From Symsagittifera roscoffensis (lineage: Eukaryota; Xenacoelomorpha; Acoela; Convolutidae), in NCBI RefSeq assembly GCF_963678635.1, contig NC_087062.1:70835345-70899344 (forward strand): a stretch of DNA of 64,000 nt, written 5' to 3'. Made by a program: the position numbers and the translations under genes. The notes beneath the pieces are model-generated. The model was not told the DNA's origin and did no database searches. It was given only the letters and a program-made list of their open reading frames with translations. Positions 1 to 11,781 of the stretch are shown here, piece by piece. Position 1 is the first letter of the stretch. Each line of letters opens with the position of its first letter.

Positions 1-1201
1 CATTATAAAAAAATCATAATAAAATGTTTGCTACATAGATTCTGTTCAGTGTAATACTCAGTACATTTACAACCAAATGAAATCTCAATCGCCGTGGAAT
101 AAAGCAGCCCGATTTAGCTGCGTCTGATCCTGTAATGACTTACGTTGTTTTTACTATCAAATAGTTAACAATGAACTGATTTTTGAAAAAAAAAAATTTG
201 GTGCAAAAGTTCTTGCGGTAAGAAAATATAATTTTGCAATGTTTCTGCAAATATGATGTGTAAGTTCAATGTTTTTATTGCAAGTTTAACAAGAGAATCA
301 ACACAACCTTGGATCTGAATTTTTCAGAATTGTAAAGTATGGTTCGGTGCAAAGCACTTGGATTTGTGCAATGCGTGTTCGTTTAATCTGGTCAAATTTT
401 ACCACGAACTCAACGAAAAACACAAATTTTATATTTTTATTATAATAAGCAGCATTTTATTGTATTTTTAATATAATTTATTATTACATTTTTATTATAA
501 TTTAGTAGCGACTTATTTGTTTTATACCGCACAAAGTCAGTTTGAGTTTTATCGGACGCGCAATGTTGCGACTTATCTATTTTGGCTCGTCAAGGTTGCG
601 ACTTTCCCATTTTGAGTTGCGACGGTTGCAACCTATTCATTTTGAGTCGGGTGTTGCGACTGAAAAGGTTTAGTTCAGATTTGGTAACCCATTACCAATT
701 TATTGCAGTTAAAATGATGGTATTTAGGACTTCGAAACTGCAATAATTCATTGCAAACTTCTATGATTGTTTTTGTTATTTATTGTATCTCAAACAAATT
801 GATTGTAGGAGATTATTTTTTCACTACCCCTGGCATAAGCCAAACTTTTAAACAGATTTAGTGAGAAGATGCTGATTCCTTTATAATGGAAGTTTACGGC
901 GAATCCGAAAAGGTATTTAAGAAAATTAGCAATGCAAATTTAAGGCAAGCACTCACCAAGCCTAAAAAAAAAACATTTTGCTTTGAAATATGCAAAAGTA
1001 TAATTCTGCAGAATACGTTCTCGCGTTGAGTTCTCAATAAAAATCAGTGATGAAAAATTGCAAATCTACCGTAGTTTGAATAACATTTCCATGGATGATT
1101 CCGTGTTATTTCATAGATCAATGAATTAGCGATTATATATCTATCATTGAACATGATTTAATAACAGCAATAACTTTTGGATGATTTAGTGCCGAAAAAT
1201 G
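1..1201. other. Gene-free AT-rich start of window
   Basis: I see no exon, RNA gene or recognisable coding motif here. Apart from the short 30-bp repeats at 504-664 it is unique-looking AT-rich sequence with many A and T runs. If the N-terminal LARGE exons lie in this window they could be here, but nothing supports that. Confidence 0.6.
504..664 (+). repeat. Divergent ~30-bp tandem repeats related to the 36-43 kb satellite
   Basis: Four to five imperfect units of about 30 bp follow one another. Each has a core like TTGCGAC, then about 8 bases, then ATTTTGAGTCG. The same core and spacing form the four subrepeats of the 120-bp satellite unit at 36139-42833. The copies here differ from each other much more than satellite units do, so this looks like an old or independent array of the same monomer. 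Confidence 0.6.
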
Positions 1202-1713
1202 AACAAGATTGCTTGTATCAGGGTCATGTTTTGAAAGTTCCGACTGCCTTTTAAAGTTTATGGAACAGTAATAACAAAAAAATTAAATGTAATAAAATAA
1301 AATGAAAAAAAAAACATTTCTAAAACTTGAAATTTTTTGTTCAAATCATCTGCCCACACGCCATATAAAGTACAAAAGGATAGATTTCGCTCTTTTTAAC
1401 AAATCAATTATGGCAAATCAGCTTCCTTCAAACAATTTGGAACGATTTCTAAGACGGATTAAATCTCCGCTTACGCGTTAATAGCTCGAAATATATCGCG
1501 CGTTAATTGTCCGATACTGTTCAAAATGGCAATCTTTCAACCCCCATAACTTTCCCAAAAAAAAAAACGATCACAGGTGAAATATTTTATCAAATTGAAG
1601 CTCAAAACAGTAATACTTTTTGAATGATATACGAAATTCCGTCGAAACTGGCTTGCTAAAAAGTCGAAAATTGTCTGAAGAAAAAAAAACCCACCCGAGC
1701 GCAAAGTCGGAAC
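1202..1713 (+). repeat. Family A dispersed repeat, copy 1
   Basis: About 510 bp starting near ACAAGATTGCTTGTATCAGGG and ending AAAGTCGGAAC. The same order of blocks recurs in either orientation at 1878-2400, 2868-3394, 3397-3842, 8197-8724, 43749-44035, 61058-61300 and 61997-62524. No ORF is shared between copies, so it is a non-autonomous interspersed repeat of unknown class. Both ends have short palindromes. Confidence 0.75.
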
Positions 1714-1877
1714 AATATAACTTAGCGCTAAGCTAGAAAAGAAAAGTAGTTAATTCATCGATGAAATTCATCACTTTTTCACCATTAATTTGCCGTTACT
1801 AATTCGATCAAAATCAGTGCTAATTGAATAATTTATAGAACATAATAAAATGTCATTTCTTTTTCGTTTTTTTTTTG

Positions 1878-2400
1878 TGTAACGAAAGTAACGGAATATT
1901 TGTGCTCGGGTTGGGTTTTTCTTCTTCAGACAAATTTCGACTTTTTAACTACCATTTTTGACGGATTTTCTTCGTATCATTGGAAAGGTATTGTTTTCCT
2001 GAGCTTAAATTTGAAAAGATGTTTCACCTGTTATCATTTTTCGCAAAGTTATGGGTGTTTACAGATCACCATTTTGGCCAATTTGAGACAATTAACGCGC
2101 GATATACTTCGCGCTATTAAAGGGTAAGCGGAGATTTAATCCGTCTCAGAAATCGTTTCAAATTTTTTAAAGGAAGCTGATTTGCCATAATTGATTTGTT
2201 AAAAAGAGCGAAATCTATCCTTTTGTACTTTATATGACGTGTGGGGTGATGATATCTACAAAACAAATCTCAATCTTAAAAATTTTTTCGTTTCTTTTTT
2301 TTCTATTACATTTAATTTTTGTAATGTTATTACTGCTCCATAGATCTTAAATGGCAGTCCCAACATTCGGGGCTTCGCTCTGATACGAACAGTCTTGTTT
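1878..2400 (-). repeat. Family A dispersed repeat, copy 2
   Basis: Inverted relative to the copy at 1202. It runs from GTAACGAAAGTAACGG to ACAGTCTTGTTT. A minus-strand fragment of another copy (2401-2475) follows directly and is cut off where the plus-strand partial copy at 2476 starts. Confidence 0.75.
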
Positions 2401-2475
2401 TTCCGACTTTCGATACGAAAGTAACGGAATATTTGGGCTCGGGGTGGGTTTTTTCAGACAAATTTCGACTTTTTG

Positions 2476-2713
2476 ACACGCGTTAACAGCTCGAAATATA
2501 TCGCGCGTTAATTGTCCGATACTGTTCAAAATGGCAATCTTTCAACCCCCATAATTTTACCAAAAAAATGATCAGAGGTGAAATATTTTATCAAATTGAA
2601 GCTCAAAACAGCAATACTTTTTGGATGATATAAAAAATTCCGTCGAAACTGGCTAGTTAAAAAGTCGAAATTTGTCTTAAGAAATAAAAACCCACCCCGA
2701 GCACAAAGTCGGA
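2476..2713 (+). repeat. Family A dispersed repeat, 3' part only
   Basis: Matches the right half of the copy at 1202-1713, beginning at the CGCGTTAA block. The truncation point is also the boundary of the 1-kb tandem duplication. Confidence 0.7.
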
Positions 2714-2867
2714 ACAATATAACTTAGTGCTAAGCTAAAAAAGGAAAGTAGTTAATTCATCGACGAAATTCATTGCTTTTTCACCATTATTTTGCCGTTA
2801 TAATTCGATCGAAATCAGTGTTAATTGAATAATTTATAGAACGTAATAAAATGTCTTTTTTTTTTTT

Positions 2868-3394
2868 GTGTAACGAAAGTAACGCAATATTTGTGCTCGG
2901 GATGGGTTTTTTTTCTTCAGACAAATTTCGACTTTTTAACTACCATTTTTGACGGATTTTTTCTTCGTATCATTGGAAAGGTATTGTTTTCCTGAGCTTA
3001 AATTTGAAAAGATGTTTCACCTGTTATCATTTTTCGCAAAGTTATGAGGGTTTAAAGATCACCATTTTGGCCAATTTGAGACAATTAACGCGCGATATAC
3101 TTCGCGCTATTAAAGCGTAAGCGGAGATTTAATCCGTCTCAGAAATCGTTTCAAATTTTTTAAAGGAAGCTGATTTGCCATAATTGATTTGTTAAAAAGA
3201 GCGAAATCTATCCTTTTGTACTTTATATGACGTGTGGGGGGATGATTTCTACAAAAAAAAATATTACTTTTAAAAATTTTTTCTTTTCATTTTTTTTCTA
3301 TTACATTTAATTTTTGTAAGGTTATTACTGCTCCATAGACCTTAAATGGCAGTCCCAACATTCGGGGCTTCGCTCTGATACGAGCAGTCTTGTT
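2868..3394 (-). repeat. Family A dispersed repeat, copy 4
   Basis: Near-identical to the copy at 1878-2400, as expected if it arose from the tandem duplication. It ends at CGAGCAGTCTTGTTT. Confidence 0.75.
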
Positions 3395-3396
3395 TT

Positions 3397-3842
3397 TCCG
3401 ACTTTCGATACAAAAGTAACGGAGTATTTGGGCTCGGGGTGGGTTTTTTCAGACAAATTTCGACTTTTTAACTGCTATTTTGACGGAATTTTTAAAAAAA
3501 ATTTTTGAAAAGTATTGTTGCTCTGAGCTTAAATTTGAAAAAATATTTTATCTGTGATCTTTTTTCGTAAAATTATGGGGGTTTAAAGGTTACCGTTTTG
3601 GTCATTTTGGGAAAATTAACGCGCGAGATATAGTGATTTGCCATAATTGGTTTGTTAAAAAGAGCGAAATCTAGCCTTTTGTACTTTATATGGCGGGTGG
3701 GGAGATGATTTTCACAAAAAAATTCAAATTAAAAAAAAAATTCATTTTATTTTATTATATTTAATTAATTTATGTTATTACTGCTCCATAAACCTTAAAA
3801 GGCAGTCGGTTTATGGAGCAGTACTAATACGAGCAGTCTTGT
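3397..3842 (-). repeat. Family A dispersed repeat, copy 5, internally deleted
   Basis: Follows the previous copy directly, head to tail. It starts CCGACTTTCG and ends TACGAGCAGTCTTGTT. It is shorter and more diverged than its neighbours, lacking the block that contains TCAATTATGGCAAAT-flanking sequence on one side. Confidence 0.65.
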
Positions 3843-4130
3843 TATGATTAAATTTTGTTTTTCATTTTTTCGGAGCGATTTTGGATTTTTGAATTTAAAT
3901 TGGAGCTGGTGCAGGGAATAAACGAGGAGGGATAACTTTTCCACCCGTTCACATTTCACTCTCCACATAACGGGGGCATTCTATTTACCACCTCAAGTTT
4001 CGTTATCAACCACCAATAAGCACGGGGGGTTGGGGGGGTTGTAAATGGATGAGGGTTTTGAAGGACGGCTAGAAATGAGGCGGAGGTAAGCGGAGGGGGA
4101 AATCATTTCAGTACTCTAACTCGCTAATCC

Positions 4131-4200
4131 ATTGCCGGCTCATCGCTAAACCATTGCTTACTCGTCGCTAAACCATTGCTTACTCATCGCTAAATCAAGG
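4131..4200 (+). repeat. 22-bp tandem repeat, about 3 copies
   Basis: Three and a part units of the form TCGCTAAACCATTGCTTACTC. Short, degenerate relatives (ATCGCTAAATCA, CATTGCT) are scattered at about 49200-50100. Confidence 0.7.
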
Positions 4201-4380
4201 CTGAGAATCAATGCTAAATCACCCTTTATTCATAGATAATTCATCGGTAAAATTTCCAGCTGTGAATCAGTGCTCTGAAATCTCCAGCTCTGAAAATCTT
4301 GGATTTTTCAGCTTTAAATCAGTGCTAATTCAGCACTGAATTTTGTTATAAGCACAAACTTTTCGAGCTCATTTCGCGAT

Positions 4381-4773
4381 GGTAATTACTGCGTCGAGAC
4401 AAATGGGCCAAAGACAATTCAGCCGATTTGAAATTCAGACAATTCAGCCAAAAGTATGCAGACAATTCAGCCAGAGGCAATTCAAGCAATAATAGTGACC
4501 GCAGCAGTCGCGCCAACGTGTTGCGAGCTTGCCAACAGAGGGTAGGGCTCTATACGAAATTTAGAGCCGGTTACCGCCGCCAAGCGGCGACGCGCGCGTA
4601 GAGCGCCCACTGGCGGCCTCAAACCGAGAAATATCTCCAATTCCAATTTTTTTCTTTCGAATCTCGCGTTTTGTAAAACTGGCTGAATTGTCTGTATACT
4701 TTTGGCTGAATTGTCTGAATTTCAAGTTGGCTGAATTGTCTTTGGCCGAATTGTCTGTGCGCATGTAATTACC
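4381..4773. repeat. Inverted-repeat element with GC-rich centre
   Basis: Arms at about 4408-4476 and 4679-4748 are inverted copies carrying three GACAATTCAGCC / GGCTGAATTGTC motifs each. The outer ends are GGTAATTAC and GTAATTACC. The 200-bp centre is unusually GC-rich for the region (CGCCGCCAAGCGGCGACGCG around 4574). No coding potential; likely a miniature inverted-repeat element. Confidence 0.65.
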
Positions 4774-4894
4774 GCTTTTATCGCAGTTTCACAAAGGGGA
4801 TTCAAAGCTAGTTCACAGAAACAAAACTTCTCAAAAATAAAGCTGCCTAAAAACTATATTGAAAGGGTAAAAATAGATCCGTCTGTAAAAAACT

Positions 4895-5455
4895 TTTATC
4901 CTCATTTTTTAAAATCCTTTTAATTTAAAATATTCAGTGAAAAATTTTGATCAGTAAGACGCCATTCACATCGTAGAAAGTTCACTCGCAAAGAAAAATC
5001 GATTGCAAATTCATGACGAAAGTTTTTGATAAAATCATGACAATATGAAAGAATACATTCCGGATTGCTTCGAGATAAACTGATGGCTGCATCATCTGCA
5101 TTTTAAAGTGTCTGACGTTTATAAACGTTTGGAAAACTTTTTTGAAAAAAAAAATAAAGGTCAAAACTTTCAGTTTTGTTTGTAAAACTCACTTTACCTT
5201 GAAAATTGTTTACAATCAAGCAGTGTTTGGAGTAGTTGGCGGCTTCAGAATTGTTATCACAAACAAATGATTGCGGGAGAAATATCTCATCAAATTATCG
5301 GCTATATCAGAGTTAGTTTCCAAATTTTGAATTTTTTTAAATTACAGTCAAAAACTGTTATTTAGAGTGTTAACATTTGTCAGAGTGTTGAAAATTCTGG
5401 AAATTACTTAATGTTGAAATTGAAATTGAGCACAAATTTTTAGTGAAAGTCCAAC
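4895..5455 (+). repeat. B-C repeat, copy 1
   Basis: Block B (about 4895-5160) is repeated at 7035-7300 and block C (about 5214-5455) at 6618-6855. The B blocks share a long near-identical stretch around the CGCCATTCACATCGTAGAAA motif. The region between B and C here (about 5200-5226) is the uninterrupted version of the site that carries the TIR element at 5961-6617. Confidence 0.7.
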
Positions 5456-5960
5456 ATAATAATTATTTCAAAAACAAGCTGACAGGGAGTCAAGAAATGA
5501 TTTTATTTTCTTATAAATCGTTATTCCCATTCTAAAAACAAATTCTAAATCATGTCTACGTGTCGAGAAATGTGTTCTGCTTTTTTTTAAGTTTTATTTT
5601 CGAATTCACTACAACTGATTCTTGAGAATCATAGAATCATCTAAAAAGTCAAACCCTGCACCTATTTTTGAAAATAGCAAAAATTTCATAAAAACCAAAA
5701 GCTTTTTATATTTGGTTTCAAATTTTTGTTTATTTGGAAAGTTAGTGCTAGTTGGGATAATAAGCGCCTGTTTTGTTTGCTTTTTTTTCTTTTAATATCC
5801 AGTATTTAGTCTGAGGCAGGCTAGTTGGCTCAAATGCAGAATTGTCGTTCTATACTTAACATTGTGAGTGAAAAAAGATTTTTAAAAGTTCTTTTTTCAA
5901 TTTTTGAAACTTTTGAAAGTTTTGGTTTAAAAAATATCACTCACCGTGAAAATTGTTTGT

Positions 5961-6617
5961 CATTATGAGGCCAAACTGAGCACTTCGTCAATTGTAAACG
6001 GTTTCCGAAACAGGCCAAATTTAGGTTTGTCAGGGAATCCTGAAGTTTGCTATTTTTCCTTGATCTTCTTTGCTGTTTTGGATTCCACGGAAAATTAGCT
6101 AGAACACTGTATTGCTCAAAATCGCTCCAAAAACAGGCATTTTTACGGAATCCGCAACAAAAAATGTGGAATCTGCATCAAATATTGCCCAAAAAGTTCG
6201 TGGAATCCATACTAAATAAAAATATATGTGTTTAGTAAACCTAAACTGTCGTGGAATCCGCAACTGTAAATGCAATCAGCAAATTTTGAGCGAATTCCGC
6301 ATAAATTTGCGGAATCTACTTACATCTGCGGAATCCAGAACAACTACCTATATTCGCTCGTTTCCGAACCCGCAAAAAAACTATTGTGCCGACAAAACTT
6401 ACCTTACAGTTTTTTGTACGCGGAACCAGCGGAAGTTTTGTGAGTGCAATCTACTTACATTTTGGAACATGTTTAAAGATTTTTCTCTCTAATTCAAAAA
6501 CGTACAGACACAAAATTGTGCGCCTATCTAGTGCACAGTTTGGCTTTTGTGCGCCTATCCAGTGCACAGTTTGGCGCACAGACACAAATTGGTGCACCTA
6601 TCCAGTGCACAGTAATG
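5961..6617. mobile_element. Non-autonomous TIR element, copy 1
   Basis: Starts CATTATGAGGCCAAACTG and ends with CAGTAATG, so the outer ends are inverted. Inside are scattered GGAATCCGCAAC-type motifs and several GTGCACAGTTTGGC motifs at its right end. A better-preserved copy is at 50467-51184. The flanks match the B-C repeat at about 5200-5226, which lacks the insert, so this is a filled site with an empty paralogous site about 750 bp away. Small ORFs in it are not conserved in the second copy. Confidence 0.65.
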
Positions 6618-6855
6618 ATAATCAAGCAATGCTTGGAGTAGTTGGCGGCTTCAGAATTGTTTTCATAAAAAAACGGCGGCGGGAGAATTATCGTATAAAA
6701 ACTTTGTTTATGTAATTTTTATTTTCAAATTTTGGGAAAATTTTTTTAAAAGTGCAGTCAAAACTGCTATTTAAAAATGTTAAAAATTGTCACTGTCGAA
6801 ATTATTGAGTGATGAAATTTACATTGCGCACAATTTCTTGGTGAAAGCCAAATCT
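6618..6855 (+). repeat. C block, second copy
   Basis: Resumes the B-C repeat after the TIR element, matching 5214-5455 from ATCAAGCAATGCTTGGAGTAG onward. Confidence 0.65.
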
Positions 6856-7034
6856 GAAACTAAAAAAACCGTTATTAATTTTTTTGACTTTTTCTCTGAT
6901 TAAAAGATTGGTGACTCATTTTTAGCAAATCCCTTCTTGGGGAACCAAATTGGGGCGAATTTGAGATTTTTTCAAAAAATTCGAATTTTTCACATCAAAG
7001 AAACAAAAGAACTGAACAAAATGTTAAGAACTGT

Positions 7035-7300
7035 GTTAAGAACTTCATCCTCAGTTTTTTTAACTTCAATTTAATTTTAAAATTTTCCGTGAAAAGTTTT
7101 AGATCAGCGAAACGCCATTCACATCGTAGAAAGTTCACTCGCAAAGAAAAATCGATTGCAAATTCATGACGAAAGTTTTTGACAAAATCATGACAATTTG
7201 AAAGAAAACACGTCGGAGTGCTTCTAGACAAACTGATGACCGCATCATCTGCTTTTTAAAGTGTCTGAAGTTTATAAACGTTTGCAAACTTTCTTTGAAA
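7035..7300 (+). repeat. B block, second copy
   Basis: Direct repeat of 4895-5160; the match is strongest from CGCCATTCACATCG to the TTTATAAACGTTTG motif near 7284. Together with the preceding copies it shows a tandem B-C arrangement. Confidence 0.7.
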
Positions 7301-8196
7301 AAATGAAAATAACTAGTAATAAAAAACTAGTATTTAATCACAAAATTGACCAAAATAATGGATGAAAAATTTCATATTCGGGAATAGTTTTTTTGAGGTT
7401 TTTTGAGTGCTCTGAAATGAAAACTTAAGAACAAAAAAGATATTTTACTGTTAGGCACATTTTCTTATCTTTATTCTGAAATTTCATCAAAGTGACTTGA
7501 ATGAAATTCAGGTTGTGCCTCGAAACAAACATTCGTGTTTACTCTGATTTGTTGTTAGTTTCGACAGAAAATTACTGGCAGAAAAACATGATTACAACTG
7601 CTAATGATTCAAACGGCTAGTGTTGCATTTGATTAATGTTTCAGAACACAAACCTGGCTCGCGTTTGCCACAAATCAAAACAACTAAGTTGAAAATGTCA
7701 AATGTCATTTTTGGAGACCAAGAACCTCGTACCAAATGTATTAAAAGTAAGGAAAAGAATTAGACTTTGGAAAGTAAGCCTTGTTTAGAACCAAATCAGC
7801 ATTCTTCTCCTTTTAAGAAACCGTTTAAGGAGAGAAGAAGAGGGGTGGGGAGTTGACTTCTTCTGTTTTAGATCAGTTTCAGTCCAAATTAAAAAGCAGA
7901 GTGGAAGATTTTAATTATGTTGTAATGGGAAATGGGGAGTGTTAACTTGGTCCGTACATACTATCCCTCCTGACAAACAAAGTGAAATATGGCCGGATTG
8001 TAAGGCGCTTTGAAAATTGATTAAACTAGATTTTTCCCGGCGACAGAAAAACTACAACATTGTGCTAGGTTGAAGGATAACCCTGATGACGCGCTGCTGA
8101 ATTGTCATCCGCTTTACTTCAGACTAAAAAGTGTTCAGTTTCTCTTCGATTTTTCAATAATATATAAAAACTTCAATTACAGCCTATCCAAAACAA
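7301..8196. other. No feature seen
   Basis: AT-rich sequence without recognisable exon, RNA gene or repeat. Short open frames only. Confidence 0.5.
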
Positions 8197-8724
8197 ACAA
8201 GACTGCTCGTATCAGGGCGAAGCCCTGAATGTTCCGACCGCCTTTTAAGGTTTTATGGAGCAGTAATAACATTAAAGAATTAAATGTAATTAAATGATAT
8301 GAAATTTTTTTTCTAAAATTTGAAATTTTTTTTGAAATCATCCCCCCACACGCCATTTAAAGTGCAAAAAGATAGATTTAGCTCCTTGTAACAAATCAAT
8401 TATGGCAAATAAGCTTCTTTCAACCAATTTGGAACGATTTTAAGACGGATTAACTCTCCGCTTACGCGTTAAAAGCGCGAAATTATCGCGCGTTAATTGT
8501 CCCAAACTGGCCAAAATGGCTATCTTTAAACCCCCATAACTTTACCAAAAATGATCACAGGTAAAATATCTTTTCAAATTTAAGCTCAAGACAACAATAC
8601 CTTTCGAATGATAGAAAAAAATTCCGTCAAAAATGGCTAGTTAAAAAGTCGAAATTTGTCTGAAGAAAAAAAAAACCCACCCCGAGCACAAATATTCCGT
8701 TACTTTCGTATCGAAAGTCGGAAC
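8197..8724 (+). repeat. Family A dispersed repeat, full-length copy
   Basis: The cleanest isolated copy: it starts ACAAGACTGCTCGTATCAGG and ends TATCGAAAGTCGGAAC. It carries the perfect hairpin CAGGGCGAAGCCCTG near the left end and the palindrome TTTCGTATCGAAA near the right end. Confidence 0.8.
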
Positions 8725-10709
8725 AATAAAATTGATCAAAATATAATTTGAATAAAATTGATGGTTTACTTTGATTGCTCAGATTGACTCTTTGGAACGA
8801 TCAAAACCCAATGTACCAGTTTTTTCAAAGTGTATGACTATCGTTTTGGGTAAAAATTATTGTTAGTACGATAATTGATTTTTTGGTAAAACCAATAGCT
8901 TAGACTTTATTATTTGACTTTAAATTGAGCCGTTTTCTATGTAGGGATCCGCGATTATTTATGTACATATATACATAGAAAAATAGATTTATAGATCGGT
9001 AGACAGGGGTTGATTGAGGGGGAGATGGATGCACCCCTTCATTCCTCAGGGAATCGACCATTTCATCAACTAAAATATACAATCTGTATATCGACTATAA
9101 ATCTATTTAGAAGAATATATATTCTAGAACTCAGAAAACAAATTCATTGAAAATGTGAGCTCCGTACAGATCCGTAACAGTAGCGAATTTATAGGGAATG
9201 GTTCTTACTTTTTCAGGGTTTTGTACGGTTCACCGATAACTTGCCTTAAAAAGGCATTTCGAAACAAAAGACAACTCGGCATTATTGAAGGATAGCACCA
9301 ATTTGCAAGTTTTGAAAAACAATTTGAAACTTCAAAATTTTGGTTGCAATTCCCCAGTTCTAAGTTTTGTTTTAGATTTTACATTCTATTGGCAAGCTCA
9401 CAATAAATTGGCGCGCCTGCGACGGTGACACTACTGCGAGTTGCATTTTAATGCCAGTTGTTCATTGTTGCAAGTTGTCTTTGGTGCGCAAGTAGAAACG
9501 AATACTATGTAAAATTCAGGCCCTTACAGTCGTGAGCGAACCACTTTGAAAGATTTAACAGTGTCGAGAAAAACCGGTTAAAAACTTGTGGTTTTTCGTC
9601 TTAATTTGAGCGAATCAAGCGATAGACCAGGCATACCTTAGCTTATTTTAATGGCTCAAAAGCTTACAACAGCTTAATTTAAAATGTAAGAATTTAGTTT
9701 TGATGGAGTGACGTCAGTTTTTTTGAGAATTTTAGAGTTTTTTAAGTCTGATCTAAACATGCTGCGCTATTTGCACAGTAACTGGCAATTATGTTTTTTT
9801 GTAACTTTTTAAAAAGTGAAAAAGATTTGTGGAAAAATTGCAAAAAAACTTAAGTCCAAAACCCATCTCAATTTTTTTTCTGTTTTGCAGAACGATTTTT
9901 GAAAATAAAAAATTAGGAAGTTAACCAAATTTAAATGAAAACAAAAAGGACTACTTAGACTTAATAGGACAGCATGTGTGCGAGTTGTCTTGTTAGCTTT
10001 AAGTAGTCCTTACTACTTGCTTATCAAGCAAAATGAATTAACTTCCCAATTTTTTGTCTACATAACTGAATCTGTAAAAAAAATATATTTTTTGAGTTGG
10101 ATTTTGGATTTTACTTATTTTGAAAACTTTTCGCAATTTATTTTTTGTCAAATTACAATGAAATTAAGTTTTTCGTTTTTTTAAAAATGTTTTATAAGGA
10201 GGTAATTAATTAGGCTAAAAAATTAAAATAATGAGAAGTATTGCCAAATAACGTAAGAATTGTAGCAGATTTGATTTGGGTATCATCAGTTGGGATTCAG
10301 TGTCATCATCAATTTTCGTGTGATTTAGACTGAAAACCAAAACTCTCAAACCATTTTATCTCGTCACACATATAATTTCTTAAATTTTTTTTGCAAATTC
10401 GAATTGCGGCTGAAAAAATTCGAATATGATGCCACAATTGGACTCCTAGGAGTTTTCTTTGAGGAAAACAAGGGCATGAAAAAAACTTATTCTACGTCAT
10501 TGTTCCTTCTCACTCGTGAAGTGGTCGGAAAACTTATCGATATGATAGTATTCATAAAAAGAAACAAAAAGTTTGAGCAAAAGTTTGATGTCATGTTAAT
10601 TTCATGAAATCTCTGATGAAGACGAAATTTTTCAAATCCCTTTTTTTTCAATTCTCTAGTTTTTCGTTTCGTCGTTTAAAAATCGTGTATATCATAGTAT
10701 TTTTTTTAG
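8725..10709. other. No feature seen; upstream intron of LARGE
   Basis: No upstream LARGE exon could be recognised. The N-terminal anchor and stem of this family are poorly conserved and would be hard to find by eye. A 67-codon ORF at 10404-10607 was considered and not accepted. The stretch just before 10710 ends in TTTTTTTAG, a good splice acceptor. Confidence 0.55.
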
Positions 10710-11050
10710 TTCAACGAAAAGGACCAAAGATTTTCGATGCTAGATGTGCAACTAGCCGAATCAGACGAGACTGTGCACTTGGCAGTTATCTCGGACGGCT
10801 TCAGATCAAATCAGCACTTTGTTACTCTTCTCAAGTCAATTTTGTTCAACCAGCAGAACAGACTCACAGAGCCGAAAGACTTCCAATTACATCTGCATGT
10901 GTTCACACTGTGGAGTGAGGATACTCTTGAGAAAATTCTGCTAAGTTGGAATTTGCCTGGAGTTGCATGGGATATATACAATCTGAGGGAACACGTGGAC
11001 GAAGTGGATTGGATTCCGAACAAACATCACTCTGGCGTTCTTGGACTTAG
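10710..11050 (+). CDS. LARGE: LARGE-like glycosyltransferase, exon a (start of GT8 domain)
   Basis: First recognisable coding exon of a LARGE homologue, the bifunctional Golgi enzyme whose GT8 domain adds xylose and whose GT49 domain adds glucuronic acid to make matriglycan on alpha-dystroglycan. The reading frame after the acceptor TTTTTTTAG encodes ETVHLAVISDGF, a conserved VTLLKSILF segment and WIPNKHHSGVLGL, which parallel the start of the family's first catalytic domain (WIPNKxxSG is characteristic). The exon ends in phase 2 (AG before GTTTAT) and joins in frame to 35441. An internal ATG at 10737 is not taken as the start because the frame continues back to the splice site and the family has a longer N-terminus. 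The anchor-bearing exons are missing. Confidence 0.9.
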
Positions 11051-11204
11051 GTTTATTTTTTAGCCATTTTTTGTCCGTTTTCAAATAAAGACCATTTTGA
11101 TACGCAAAAAACTAGGCTGTTTATCCTTCCCCACTTCCCAAAAGCATCAATTTTACGGTGTAACGAGAAATTTTACTAGTTCAATTGGACAATGTTTTAG
11201 TAAC

Positions 11205-11560
11205 AGAAACAAGGGTTTCGTCAAACAGCGTGTCCCACTTTTCTTAGTACCTTTAACTTAGGGGCATAAGTATCACCTTATATCATAGTTCCTTTCAATC
11301 TGCCTTAGAGTTAAACGAATAAGTTATTGAAACATTTAAATTAAGATGAACGGATATCTAGACATGAATGAGTGTAAAAAGTTGAAAAACTACTTACTAA
11401 ATACCACTAACTAGTGGATTTCTTTCGCCTCAAATAATAATTCAACTTAACACTTAACAAGAATGCGAATTGTCAACTATCTCAAATCTGGAAACTTTAA
11501 AGTAAGTAAAGGGTTTGTTAGAAAGAAAGATTTATTGTCTAAAAGCGGAAAGAAGAGAGT
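11205..11560 (+). repeat. Old dispersed repeat, related to 33170-33480
   Basis: Shares ordered short blocks with 33170-33480: GCGTG, TTTTCTTAGT, TATCACCTTAT / CGTCACCTTATTTCAT and ACGGATA. It is diverged and coding-free. The giant LTR element has landed about 200 bp downstream of it. Confidence 0.35.
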
Positions 11561-11781
11561 AAGTTTTCCTAATAACTATAAAAAAAGAAATACAAAAACA
11601 AGATTTTAATGTAAAAATAAAAAAGGTATAAAGAAAACCACGGTAACGGGCACAACTTAGATATACTTAAATCAATTCAAAAAGATGATGTAAACACTCA
11701 ACACAACTTTTTTTATTAAATGCGCTGAACTGAAAGTTCTTATGAGTCCAAAGTTTCCTGTTGTGCTTATTCAGAGATAAA

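Larger units (their letters stand above)
1471..3465. repeat. Tandem duplication of a ~1-kb block
   Basis: The block at about 1471-2475 is repeated at about 2476-3465, with roughly 1000 bp between matching points. The TCGAAATATATCGCGCG motif near 1486 and 2493, the linker around 1714-1877 and 2714-2867, and the CTTGTTTTTCCGACTTTCG junction near 2393 and 3388 all recur in order. Each block contains a plus and a minus copy of family A joined by the same linker. Confidence 0.7.

Noticed and set aside
10404-10607. 67-codon ORF upstream of the first LARGE exon
   Set aside because: No membrane anchor or similarity, and it is not in a frame with a good donor leading into 10710.
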